From Turritopsis dohrnii (lineage: Eukaryota; Cnidaria; Hydrozoa; Anthoathecata; Oceaniidae): 64,000 nucleotides of DNA. Position 1 is the stretch's first letter. Every line of letters begins with the position of its first letter. Below the pieces are notes generated by a model. That model was not told the origin of the DNA and ran no database searches. It was given only the letters and a program-made list of their open reading frames with translations. The DNA lies in contig BQMF02000022.1 in the NCBI GenBank assembly GCA_027922465.2, positions 868,001 through 932,000 of the forward strand, given 5' to 3'. Position numbers and translations under genes: made by a program. Below are positions 13,301 through 25,715 of the stretch, one piece after another.

Positions 13301-16300
13301 GGTGTGTAACTATCACAAGTAGGTGACTTGGACATTAGACAAAGTAACTGTTGCTTTTTTTTTTTTACATCATTGGTATGGAGGTCGGATGTGTTTGATT
13401 AATGACAATCAGTCCTTCTATTTCAAACGTCAAAATTTTGCAGCACTCAATCTTACTTTAGCAGCAAGGTTTGTCATACTAGGATTATATGATCTTGATA
13501 TTAAGAATCCAAGTACCAATTAAAACGACAACATATGCGTGGGATGTTATTTCTTACATATTAACTCCTATTGATATCTTATATGTCCATCGAACACTCG
13601 ACATAAAGGTTATTTCAACATAGATACGGGTCAAATACTTCAAATATTTGCATTGCAATGTTTTTATTGGTTGAAAGCAAGTGAATAAACTTAAGGACCA
13701 GAATACAGTCCAAAGGAAGTTTAGACTCATTAAAAAAATATTCTTAGAAGCACATTTTTCTAGAAACAAATTATAGTTTTCTTCTTCAAGTGGCATTCTT
13801 ATTTTCAATATTTCTTCCACTTCTAATGCCACTTGTCATTCTTATGAATACTCTTAACCATAAATTCGTAAATTATTCACGGTAGCCTTCAAAGTGAACA
13901 TTCGTGTCATTCACAAAAAATCACGATACCTTGGGGAAAAATTATTTTATAAAGTTCTGTTACTACGATGACTTGCGAAATAATTAGGTTAGAAACCTAC
14001 TGCTGCAATAATTTATGAATCGATGGTAAAATTCATCAAAGCACTGCTCAGAATTACCGTAAATATCCGAACAAGCGCCCTGGGCGCTTATTAAATTTTT
14101 GTTTTTTTTGCATGGGCGCTTAATCAAGGGGGGGCGCTTAATAAATGCTGGGCGTTAATAAAATTTTTCTAATTTTGCACTAGATAAAGACAACAATAAT
14201 TTTGATTTTTATAATTTTTCCTGAAAAATAAAACTGAAAAAAACATTAACAAAGTGAGGTTTCGTCTTACTACTGTTTTCTTAGTTTTACTAGGGTCTTC
14301 CTAGATTTTTTAGTTTTAATTTAAACAAGATCAACATCATCTTTCTCATTTCAAAACTACTTCATCAGATTTTGAACGCAAATACAAGAAGTTACATCTA
14401 CGTTACAGTCATTGGGAAACGAAAAATGGAAAGCACATTCGTAGGACTTAAAACATCAGAATATAAACTATATACAGCTTTACTTTAATGAAGAGTGAAC
14501 ATACAGTTAAATATTTCCGTAACTAATAGACAACATTTTTCTTTAAAGATCAATCGAAATTATATGTTTTATCGCTATAGTTTCATTGCTACTGCTGCCA
14601 AAATAATAATGCGAGAAGCCCGCTGAACTAAACTCGTTCATTTCAGCTATAGTGTTTACCTAATGATAGTTGCGACAGGATTTAATCTTCGTACCACATT
14701 TCCCGCAAAATGTCCCACCGTATTCACTACTTCCATTACGCAAAAACAGGCGAAATATAATAATCAAGTATATCTTTTAAAAAAAATTCTTCGTACTTAA
14801 CTGTGTAAGTGGTTCAAACCTGTTTTGTTTCATTATATTTGCCATCCAAATTATCATGGTTATTTGAAATAATAATCGGAAAAGAAATAGTGCAACTTAA
14901 ACCGTTTGTTTTTGAAAGATCTATTTTACAGCTTCATATGAAAAAAAGACGCAAACTTTTACTGACTTGACATATCTCAACAACTTGAAACTGGTAAGAT
15001 ACACTTACTTTTGCAGAGCGTTAAACCAAAGGTCCTTTTCTTCTGTGGAACTAAAGGTAATGAAAAAAATGCTAGCTTTATTGCCTTGTAACTACGCTAT
15101 TCAGTCATCTTCCAATCATTGAAAAGGAGACGTACTTGAATGCAGCCACATAATTTGTTGTCGGCCAACCAATAACGAAAGCTCTTTCATGAACTACTGA
15201 TACATCTGTTACTTCGTCAATACACTGGGCCAACCATATTTCACTGACTTTAACGCGTTCTTTTAATTTGAAAGTTGAAGCTGACCTATGACAAAATGTC
15301 GGATAAATGGAAATGAAGACCCCTCCTCCAATAACACCGATTTTGTCATTTGCAGTTTCTTATTCGTTTGTTATTGTAAAAGCCATTAAATGTTTTTGAA
15401 GTAGCCAATAGATAGTGGTGCGACATATAAATCATCTTGTTCTTCTTGATAAACGAAAGGGGTTATTATTTGAAGACTGGTACAAATAAGGGTAAATAAA
15501 AAATGCCCTTGAAGCACTTACTTTGGTTTTGCAACAAGTAATAAGTCATTGAATAAAAAGAAATATCTTTCGTTCGTTGAATTCGCCTAAAAAGATCACG
15601 CATGGTTCAATCTCAGTGTAAATTGCATATCGCATTTTGTTACAGGAGAAACCCCTTAGTGCCACTCAAGTATTACAATCACGATAGGAGCTCTTACCGA
15701 TGAAAGTTTAACAGCTCCTTCTTGTATATATATTCTCCTAGCTAGAGCAGTAGGAGATGATCTTCCACTCTTGTCATTCTCATCAAATAGCTTACGATGT
15801 TCTATCTCGATATCCACAGGAAATGATCTGTTAATAAAAGAAACGAAGTGTTATTTGCAATTCCTATACATAGGATAGACTGATAACCATCTTCGTAACA
15901 GTTATATATACAACAATGTCCAGTGCATTTATTTTCATCAAAACTGTCCACCTACTGTGAAGTATGTAAGTCTCCACTAGAAAAACATCGTTTGCCCTCA
16001 ACCCTTCTTGGTAAGCTATTCCATTTTTGTTTACCCTTTAGCTTAATACTTCCTTCTAGGTTTTTTCTTCTTCTTATAGGCAGAGTATTATAATGAAATG
16101 ACAATGTCATGTTTTTGATACAAAAACTTCTAGAGTTAATTTCGTTTGATCGTTTACATAAACTTTCCTTTTATACTGCATCTTAATTATTTCCCGCAAG
16201 TGTTGTAATACCACTAATGATGGCATAAGATTCTAATCTAAGATTATGATGAACTAAAAGGATATTGGTTGTCAAGACGATGATATTACTCTGTTTACAA

Positions 16301-18208
16301 AAGTCATTAATTTATGCCCCTTTTCTTTCTTCTTTGGATTGGGAGTCAAAATTAATGACTACAAGAGCAGTTTCTGATCTGCCGACAAAGCTTAAAGGGT
16401 TTCCTTAACATAAGGAGTTAAAAATGGCTAACGGTTCTCGATGATGACTGTATTTGTGACAGTAATTAACCAAACAAGGTATCTGTTTTAGCTTGCATCA
16501 TATGTGCACTAGCATTATTGATTTTTTTAAGGTATCGATTTATATTTGTAAAATCTAAATTTAATTTTTTAAAGAAAAATTTGGATTGAGAAATTAGCGA
16601 AGTTTGGGTCTTTTAAGTGAGGTTTTGGAAGGAAAACATGAGAAATGCCTTGCTTACGATCTAGATGCTAAAGGCTTTTCCAGATATTCATTATTACTTA
16701 CGTTCCAATTTCATCTATTGCGTCATATATTTTTGTTTTGTTTGTTGTGTTTTTTTATGTGTTTTTTCATTTATTTTCATGCCGTTATGTGAGCTAGCAA
16801 TTTCCTGAACTTTTAACTGATAATTGAAACTAATCACATACTGAAAGTTAATGAACTGTCACAAAGTTACCCGTTGATTGCTTTTACAGTAAGCTTTTTT
16901 TTTTGAAGTTTCGTGAACACGTCCAACAAACCTTCCCAACATTGTGGCATATGGGAAGAAATACTTTTCTGATGTTTTATTTCATTACTAGGGACTTTTT
17001 TTAACCAATTATAAAAAAAAGGTCAAAATGATATTAAAATCACAAGAAGTAGAGTAGCTATTAAATAAAAAATGACAAATCCAATATGTTCTTGAAGCAA
17101 GATACAGTTTTTCCATTTCATTTAATGGTAAACAAAGTTGAAAACAACAGTAGATCTATTCAGTGTATGAATAACCATAAATAGCGATAATGTTTAATTT
17201 CCGACGTGTGCATACGTCATCTAAGTGCCGTCATCGACACAACACAAAAGTTTAACGACATTTCTATTAATAAATTAATAGATTACTCGTGCAAACTGAA
17301 GTAATTTGGTTGAAAAAAAGGCGAAAAAATCGATAATACTAAGTTATGAAACCTCGGTAATAAATATGAATGAACATTTACTTTTTTAAACTTTGTTTTT
17401 TTTTTAAAGTCAGCGATAAGTATGTGATGTTTTCAGATTTAAGTTTTTCTATTTAAAATTTGATATGTTGTTTTATATACAAATTGTCTTGTGTGTATGT
17501 ACAAGCTTTTATTTCGAGCGTCGGAAACTTGAAAGATTCTATAGTAATAATATTAAAATTTGTTTTTTTGAAAGGTAATAATGGAAGACTATACACCTGA
17601 TAGAGCCTGTCTCTCCTATGATCTACATCAGAAAAGCTTGTGTGAATGTTCAACACTTTCATATAAAAACATATTCACTCGGCTTAAAGGTTATAATATC
17701 TGCTGATTTTTGTTTAAAAACCAGGAGTTTGTCAAACCGTGAGAACGAATCACACTATTTCCATATTAAGAATATGTTTCTTGCCAGGAAACAACTTAAC
17801 ACTGAAGGGTCGCTGTCGAACTTACTTTTTATCAAAACTTGGGCTAAACACTTCTTCATAATCAATAATGCTCAAGCGATTTTTAAACGTATTGCCTGAT
17901 ATATCGGCATATTTCTTTTCTCGTCTTCGGCTGGATGCATGGCTTCGAAATTTAGCCAAAGCCGTTGAAGCTAACATAAGACTTCGCAACCTTTTACGCT
18001 GCTCATCTTCTTTAGAAAAATCGTAAACTTTGTTCTCTTTCACAATTTGCAAATCTTTAATACTGGACAAACTCAATGGCCGTTTACTTTTCTGCTCCAG
18101 ATATTTGCCAGTGCCTATGATTTTATATCCACTGATGGATGGGACTTCTAGCTTTGTCGACCTTGTGTTAAATCGCGAATCATCTACGTTGTCTTTAGTA
18201 AGATTCAT
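7352..18208 (-). CDS. ARHGAP20: ARHGAP20-like Rho GTPase-activating protein (PH-RA-RhoGAP), complete, 14 exons
   Basis: Coding exons in transcript order: 18208-17826, 15827-15698, 15586-15522, 15285-15136, 15050-15009, 13164-13071, 12825-12748, 12661-12604, 12498-12355, 12167-12044, 10782-10446, 10339-10234, 10152-9987, 9632-7352. All phases match: 4158 nt, 1385 residues plus stop. An in-frame TAA nine bases before the ATG supports the start. PH domain about 160-257 (RYFFLFNDLLLVAK, FVIGWPTTNYVAAF). Ras-associating region about 260-385 (YQLWLS, GHESPYSIKM). RhoGAP about 514-690, with the arginine finger in TGIFRKSA (about R553) and NSYNLSICVSPSVMWPP. These motifs and their order match vertebrate ARHGAP20 (about 1190 residues), a Rap-responsive GAP for Rho. 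The last exon adds a long Ser-rich disordered tail. The least certain border is the acceptor near 10782, which has a weak pyrimidine tract. Confidence 0.93.
9987..10782 (-). other. RhoGAP catalytic core exons with intact arginine finger
   Basis: Exons 10782-10446, 10339-10234 and 10152-9987, with the start of the last exon at 9632, encode the RhoGAP fold. The GIFRKSA loop supplies the catalytic arginine that completes the active site of the bound GTPase. The later helices (AIVLATVIKDFCRSLPDSL, then YNLSICVSPSV) hold the residues that contact the GTPase. No key residue appears lost, so activity is expected. Confidence 0.85.
10804..10820 (+). repeat. Poly(A) run (poly(T) on the gene strand) upstream of a RhoGAP exon
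   Basis: A pure A run on + reads as T on the ARHGAP20-like strand, about 20 nt before the exon starting near 10782. It may serve as a distant pyrimidine tract for that exon's otherwise weak acceptor. Confidence 0.5.
14057..14165. repeat. GCGCTTATT-type repeat fragment
   Basis: The motif GGGCGCTTAATAAA and its variants recur several times in about 100 bp, partly inverted. Related GCGCTTATT-bearing sequence occurs at about 19950-20300. It looks like the end of a dispersed foldback element inside an ARHGAP20-like intron (13165-15008). I could not find a matching second end. Confidence 0.4.
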
Positions 18209-18494
18209 TTCGAATTAATAATCACATCTAATTTATTTTCTACTACATGAAAACACCACAAAGAACTTGTATAATTTCTATCCTTCAATCTTAAGTTTGT
18301 TTTAGTTGTTCATCATTGGAATTGTAAACCAACACAATTAGTTTATTCGTAAACATACACAAAATATTATGACGTTGATAGTAAAATCCGTTAACAGTAT
18401 TTGATTGATACTTCACCAGTATTCTGTAAATTCCATGAACAAATGTTTTTGTAGATGATATGTGAACGACATTGAAACAAACACCTTAATTCAA

Positions 18495-18511
18495 CAACAA
18501 CAACAACAACA
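18495..18511. repeat. (CAA)n microsatellite
   Basis: A short pure run of about six CAA units about 290 bp upstream of the ARHGAP20-like start codon. Confidence 0.7.
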
Positions 18512-19063
18512 ATAAATGAACACCACAACCAAATTTCCGTATAAACAAAACACGATGAGAGAGGACAATAATAATAATGATCTATAAGGCAGCAAAGTTA
18601 ATACCCTGTACTCAATCACACGCAAAAGAAAAACGTTTCACAATTGTATACAACATTTATTTAAAAGATCGCGATTTGTGATAAGATTTCAGAGATATAT
18701 TATGTTATATTAGATATCAGAAATTGGTTTAAATCCTTTCTCTGTACACATGCGACATCATGTTATAAATACCTGTATTCACTATGTCATAACCCACTTT
18801 ATAAAGATTAAAATATTAAGGCATGAAGCTCTTACATAAAAGGCCCATTCACACAAGGACAATCTGTTATAAATCTAAATTGCTTAATTCTATTTGTGCG
18901 AGGAACAAGACGCGTTTAGTTTAGTAGAACGTGGTTAACGAGACCAAACACCGCGTGAAATTGGTATGTTATTTTGTTGTTACACCTGCTTGCCAGATCG
19001 CACTAACCACGCTATACTTCACGAAAAATGTCGGTTTAAGAATGAGAACCTCCAAGAATGGAA

Positions 19064-19101
19064 CGTCAACGCCCCTTGTACACGTCAACGCCCCTTGTAC
19101 C
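19064..19101. repeat. Tandem duplication of about 19 bp
   Basis: The block ACGTCAACGCCCCTTGTAC occurs twice in direct succession with no mismatch, so the duplication is recent or the region is prone to slippage. Confidence 0.7.
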
Positions 19102-19924
19102 AAGAAGGTAAATCATTTTTTATATGAGCAGTTTGTTTTCGTTTTCCTACATACATACTAGGGAATTCACTGAATGTGTTGTGTTCAACGCCTTTATAAG
19201 TACATAATCCAATTATCCTGAAGGAAATAATTGATGTTGCATATGACGAAATGTTGTATCATTTTCAATGGTTTCCTTTCGGTATTATCGACTACAAGAA
19301 ATGTTCGTGACTGTGAAGTGTTATGACATTCTTGACGTAACAGGGAAACTGACGTCACACAAATAGTTGCAATTCACGTGATTGTTAAAATTTCAAATAT
19401 GGAAAATTAAATATGGAATTTATAGCTTTGTAATTTCTTTAAAACCTTTAAGTCACATTACGAATACAACTAACTATGTTGTTTTGGGTTTTTTTGGTGA
19501 ATTGCAAACGGTTGGATATTTACAAGAAACTTCCAAATAGGATAACGACATGACGTGTAGAAGCAGTATATAAGTAGCAGTATATGACATGTATATTATT
19601 ATTATATAATAATAATATTATATTAATATTCGCCTTGTTAAATCGATAGACTTACCGTTAAACAACATTGTCATTTGAGTGTGCGTTTCATAAAGACTAG
19701 TTCTCATACCGTCAGATCTCCCAACCCTAACCAGACATCGCACATCGCAATCATTAGATTCATTTATGTTATATTTTCTTCTGAGGGTTAGGTTCAACAT
19801 TTTCTACGGTACCACATATATTTTGGAAAAAACATCTTTCACACTAGTTTACGTCCAATTTTAAAGAAAATCTCAAATCTGCATCTAATCATGTCGCTTC
19901 CATTTCAATTTAAGGATAATAATT

Positions 19925-20310
19925 GCTATCTGATTAAGAGCCTATTATTTATAAGTGCTCTTCGAGTAAGCGCTTATTTTTCACCAGCACCCTCGATTGA
20001 ACGCCCATGTAAATAAGACCAAAAGTTTAATCAACGCCCACAGCGCTTATTTGGAACATGAATTCGACCAAGCAACGGCCGTTTTTCTACAGGACTTTGA
20101 CCAAACGTTTCACCTATGGATTTATACTCTGGTCGGTGAAAAGTAACGTATTTACAAGTTAAAACTTTCTAAAAACATTCTAATATAAAAATCAATTAGT
20201 CTTATTTATAATTTGCACTTAGGCGTCTATTTTATGGCGGGTGCTTATTGCCAGTTTTTAGAATTTTAAGGGCCGCCTTTAAAGGGCGTCAATGAAGCCG
20301 GTTTTGCACT
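19925..20310. repeat. Second GCGCTTATT-type repeat region
   Basis: Degenerate copies of GCGCTTATT, GGGCGTC and AACGCCCA appear in both orientations, resembling the sequence at 14057-14165. This is probably a decayed member of the same dispersed family. Confidence 0.3.
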
Positions 20311-21568
20311 AGGTCGTAAAACACATTGAGCGGCTATTGTTTCTCCGCACCCTTGCATTCAATTTCCACTTGTGAAGATTAGTTGAAAAATAGCGCCTGA
20401 CAGTATTAACATTATAAAAAGACTAGACCTAGAGAGGTGTTGTTAATGAAAAAGAAGAAGCTCCTTGTTGTAGCATCATTAGAAAAAAAACAAACAAAGA
20501 AGTACCCTAAAAGGTTTTGGCAAAGACATTTATATCAAGAACGTAAACTGAAAGGAGAGCTCAATCTTTTCGTACACAATTTGAAATTGTCTGATATTGA
20601 AAAATTTTTTTTATATCTTCGAAGGAAACCTTTTTTTCAATGCTGACCGCTGACCATGGCTTTCAGAAAGTTTGTTTACATCATATGTTGCATTTTGATT
20701 GGTTGGTGCTTTTAGAACGCGTGTTGAAGTCGACTTTTAGTAACGCGCTGAGGGGAGCACATTTAGTGGATTTCAGACTGAAAGAACAATAGCCGCATCG
20801 CTCAGCGCGTTCTAAATCGCCTAGCAGAAAACCGCCTTAATGAGAGCAAATTTTTATCATTAAGTATATACATTTATCTATCAAAAGTTTTCATGGAGCC
20901 TTTAGTAATTCACCGTAAAAAAACAACAAACAAACAAACAAACGAACGCTTGACATCAAACTAGAAATTGCAGCTAAGTTTATGTTAAGTTGTCATACGT
21001 TTAAAATTTAATAATTTTGCCATTTTTAAAGGACCCTCGCATTATTTACGATGCGGGATTAAAAAGCACTGGCCTAAAATGATAAAAAAAGAAGGAAAAT
21101 ATTATCACAAATATGAGATGTCAAACTTTCAAAAAATCACTTCCTCTAAGTTTATACTCTTATAAGGTTATCGAGAGAGAGAATATAACAAATTAGCGAC
21201 TGCAAATAAAGTTTAGAATAACCTATGATTATGAGATATTTACTTAAAATTCAAGATTATTATTAGCAAGATAAGCCATGTTGTGATTCATCAGTTGTAA
21301 TAAAGAGAGATATGTTTATCTCGTGCCTTGTTTGGATTGTCCTTTTACTTCAAAACGTAGGCATCAGAATGTTTGAAATTGTTGACCATATCAGTACCGA
21401 AACCATAGCGACATAAGAATACTTTAAGGACATGCTATTTTTTATAAGAACTTAATAATACCGGTGCTCAACTCATAGAAAACTTCTTATAGAAAACACG
21501 TGTAGGCAACATGTCCCTTAAAAGCGCGTATAAATGAATGAATTAATAATGAACCCAAATTAAAGTAA

Positions 21569-21682
21569 TATGGGGCAAGATGGGTCGGCAGGGTAAGTCG
21601 GATCATTATAACTTGAAGTGTAGATAGAGTGTAGATGGAACCTTAGAAACCGATCCCCGACCCATGTTACCCCATGTTACCC
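21569..21682. mobile_element. Short foldback (MITE-like), GGGGCAAGATGGGTC ends
   Basis: The left end ATGGGGCAAGATGGGTCGG pairs imperfectly with the complement of the right end, which reads GACCCATGTTACCCCAT. The unit is about 110 bp and has no coding capacity. No clear target duplication was found. Confidence 0.4.
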
Positions 21683-24235
21683 TACATTATACCATATTCA
21701 CAAGGAAAGATTACAATTACGAGAACTCGTGCTATAGAGTTAAGACAAAACGATATCCTTGTCAATTTGATATTCATGGGACTTTAACACAACAAATTAT
21801 TTATTTTAGGTTATCACAATTGGCTAATGTAAACATTGTTGTCGTCATACCATTGTTACGCAACTCGCTACCTAGGCTGCTATGTGGGCAGGTAAACAAA
21901 CGAGATTCTCTGGTCTTAAAAAATTTGACTAAAATTTCAATATCTCCAAAAATGTTTGTTTTTAGTTGTAGTTTAGTTTGTGGTTATTTATTGATTGAAA
22001 TTCTACATTTTTCTTAATGCTTTTGTTTTGTTTAGCTTTTCAGAATTCAGGAAACAAGAGCGACTTTAAGTAGGAACATGATCAAACATTTATATGTCAT
22101 GTTGAAAGATAGTGAATCATAAGGTCGAGAAAAAATTGTGTCAACAGTTTTTTTATGCGATAATCTCCACGAGAGAGCCCATCATTTTTTTTACTTTTTT
22201 TTGAGCGCATTGTTAAAAATAAACAGCTGCTCGTTCATTTCTCAATTGTTCAATTTTTGCTGACATCAGCACAGTGCAACCCGCAGCTTTACACATAACA
22301 ATTCATTATCTTTAAGTTGCAAGCCTATTGTAGGACAACAGTGTCGTTTCAAATTACGAATATGAAAATTTTATGTGCTATGACGAAAACATAAAGGTTG
22401 GAAATAATTACCCTTTTTTATGACGCATGTTCGGGGAGTGGTGTCTTTTGTACTTTAGTTTCTACGAAAAAAAAAAAACATTTCACAACATCAAACAACT
22501 TCTTATTCTTTCATTCTTTCACTGATTGTAAGATTGAAGATTTCGTGAAAAAAAAATATCCCTACAGACCTCATGCTCTTCCAGTGTTACATCTAGGTCG
22601 AGTTTATCATGGGGAAACCTCTCTTGAACTTGAATGATTTTGAACTATAACGGAGAAAGCAAGTCATTACTTTATATTTTAAGTGATCATTAACCCAATA
22701 GGTAAAGAAAAGAAGGAAACACGAGGAAAACGAAAGGTTTTGTTGACTTTCAAAAGAAGCTTAAGTAGTAACGATTTATTGATCTAGTGTAGAAAGTAGT
22801 TTCAAGTAAATGAAAAAGATTTCCAGAGAGAAGGCATCCCTGAAAAGCAAAAAAACTTGTTAACATTTTTACTATTGTGAGTAAGGATACATCTAATGTT
22901 TCTACTGACGACGGTACAAGCGATATGGATGATAGCACGTGTCTCATTTCATCTTCCTTCACTTTCATCTTCTCAAATCATAATAATCTACGAACTTCCA
23001 CTCTATCTTGTCAAACTGCACAACCTGCACTAAGTCTCTTGTCAGTTATGTACTCAAGGTTTTTCAACATTGTGTCACCACAAATATGTGGCAACATAAA
23101 AAACAAACTCTTAGAAGTGTGACCATATCTGTGATGCCTATTTTGATGCCTATCAATACACAATCAAAATGAGCATTTGGTTCGATTCAGCTTCACTATG
23201 GTTTATTTTGCAGTCTTATCCATTTTAAAACATTATTTGTTTTTTGTTTTTTGTTGTTGTTTTTTTTTTTTCGTTTTCTTTTCTTTTTTGTTTATTGTAT
23301 CAGATATTTTGAATTGTGAAATTTTATCAAAATCAAAATAATTTATAAATACTTCAAAATTTTGATCAACAAATAAAAAACGTCAATGATTTTTCGTTGT
23401 CCTTCGTTGCTCGGGGTAAACAAAAACATGTTAATCAAATTCTTAAAAGCAACAAAAAAAGCAAAGAAGATATTCCTACGAATTCTTGACCCTGTTTTCG
23501 ATATTATAAAATTGCATCGAGTAAAATACGCTCAATTTGCTTTCGTTTAAGCTCGTTGGTAAATAAACAAACAACACACAACAATCCATAACAATGGAAA
23601 AAAGTTGTTTCATGATGAAAGTCAAAAAATAGATATGTGAAGTTTATGAGAACATGTTTTCTTAAAGATAACGAGCTGGTAGAAAGGTCGTGGGAAAACA
23701 ACAGTTTCCTACAAGGCAGTCACGTGAGAGTGCCAGTAATCTGTTCGTCACATTTAATATTCTCTCAAATGCTTGTTTCAAATCCATTTCTTATTGTTCT
23801 GACGAGGAAATTGACACTGCTTACACCATTACATATCAATCCTGTGTTCTATTTATAAAAAATTTCATTATGTTTTAGCAAGAACATTATCAAATAAGAA
23901 GTATAATTGAAGTGATCGAATTAAGTTCTCAATATGAACTGAAATTTCATTTCAGTGTAGAGTGAATCATAGATAAGGTCGTTTTCAATCTGAATATTAA
24001 TGGCGGTTTTTTCCTCAAACACCTCAGAGGGAAAAAGTTTCCCAGAATGCTCTGAAGGTTAAATCTGTTATAATTGTTAAACTTAGAAACAAGACAATGC
24101 ATGCCATGATGCAATTTTTGAAAAGGTTTATTAGCTAATAAGGAATTAAGTGAAGCCAAACGTGTTTCATATAGGTGCTAGCAAAATCTTAAGTCAAGCA
24201 CGATCTGCAGCTGGTGCAATGTCTGAGCTTAGTTA

Positions 24236-24674
24236 CAGTGTGTATCAAAAAATTGGAAACAAGAAATGTTACTGCAGTTTTTAAAGTAAATATCCAATTT
24301 ATTCTTATAAATTTTATATCAATGGAATCCTTGTCTTTGTGTCTTTCTCATAATGTAAATTTTTGTAAGAAATGGAAAAGTAGAGGAAGAGAAAATCGAT
24401 AAAATAAGTTTGGAAAAACTCATTAATTTCCTAACGATCAATTAATGATCTTATTGTTTAACATCTTAATTGATCGTTAAGGAATTAATGAGTTTTTCCA
24501 AACTTATTTTTTCAATTTTCTCTTCTTCCTCTTTTACACTTCCTACAAAAATTAAATCATGAGAAAGACAAAAAGATAAAGATTCCATTGATATAAAATT
24601 CATAAGAATACATTGGATAGTTATTTTAAAAACTGCAGTAATATTTCTTGTTTCCAATTTTTTGATACACACTG
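24236..24674. mobile_element. Long palindromic Tc1/mariner-type MITE (TA target site)
   Basis: The 439-bp unit is almost one perfect hairpin. Its arms, about 210 bp each, start CAGTGTGTATCAAAAAATTG and meet near 24447. TA dinucleotides flank both ends (24234-24235 and 24675-24676). CAGTGT-like ends and TA targets are typical of Tc1/mariner. Similar short peptides appear on the two strands only because the arms mirror each other; neither is a gene. Confidence 0.8.
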
Positions 24675-25715
24675 TATGTGTTGCTATAACGCAATTTTAA
24701 ATGAAATATTATTTCTCTTAATTCAATAAAGTCTCTCTCATAGAAACACCCATGTGGATCTTACTAAGATCCTTCAAGTGCCTCTAAACCCCTGTTCACA
24801 CTCCATTTCTGTTGAGAAAATATTATTATCTGTATTAGATAAAATCATGTTTACCATGAAAACAAAATCATGTTTGTTTGTTTGTTTACGTATTTATATT
24901 TACGATTCGAACTTGTGGCATACCAATTGACTATTCTGAAAATCTGTGTATTTTCAAAATAACTGTCTTTGGTGCCGCTAAAATATAAAAAGAAGAACAA
25001 GGCAAGCTAGGAAAAGTATTAACCTTCGATGATAAGAGTGCATTGTTTAAATATCATTGCACAATAATATTAACAGGTTCTCGATTTGTCTTAAGCCTCG
25101 CTTAGCATTTCGAAATAAAGCAGTCATCACATTATTTTTCTCGATGTCAATTTGATATACAAATAAAGAAGACCTATTGTTTATCACTAATGAAGGCAAC
25201 ATTTTAAACTGAAATTTCCCCAAACTTTGTAACTTAAAATCAACTAAAGAAGTATTAAGGTAGCTATTCATTTTTATACACACACGCACAAGAAAGCAAA
25301 AAAAGCAGTTGGTAATAAGATAAATAGATAATAAGAAATATTTCTTAATGAGTACTTGTTAATTACTTTTCATCAAAAGGTATTGTTTCAAACAATAAAC
25401 TAGTTTTTATGGACGTCTTCTTGTATCTATGCGAACCTTATCTGTTTAAGAGAGATTTATCATTTGATTGCTATGTGTGAAGTACTTATGATGGCCTGCC
25501 AATCAATTCCTTTTGTCCCTATGGAGAAGTATTATGGCATAGACCATCAGAAACTGAACGTAGTTAATATATCATGAAAGACATATACGTGATGGAACTT
25601 TCAAAGAGCGATTCGACATCACTTGATGCAGTCTTAAATTCAACCTCAATCCATTGAAACTCGTTTCTTATTTAATTGATATGACACGATGTAAAGCTGT
25701 GTGTATACTATACTC

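Larger units (their letters stand above)
18209..25715. other. Intergenic region upstream of the ARHGAP20-like gene
   Basis: No reading frame here has splice borders or composition I would defend. The stretch next to 18208 must hold the promoter or 5' UTR of the ARHGAP20-like gene, but I see no clear core promoter motif. It contains the (CAA)n run at 18495, the GCGCTTATT-type sequence, a short GGGGCAAGATGGGTC foldback and the palindromic Tc1/mariner-type element listed separately. Confidence 0.5.

Noticed and set aside
13554..13832. 92-codon minus-strand frame between ARHGAP20-like exons
   Set aside because: It lies in an intron, and the PH-to-RA join works in frame without it.
20700..20825. 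AACGCGCTGAG / CTCAGCGCGTT inverted pair
   Set aside because: The pairing is short with no target duplication; it may be chance or a very decayed element.
24214..24672. Two similar small proteins on opposite strands
   Set aside because: They are mirror images from the two arms of a palindromic MITE.
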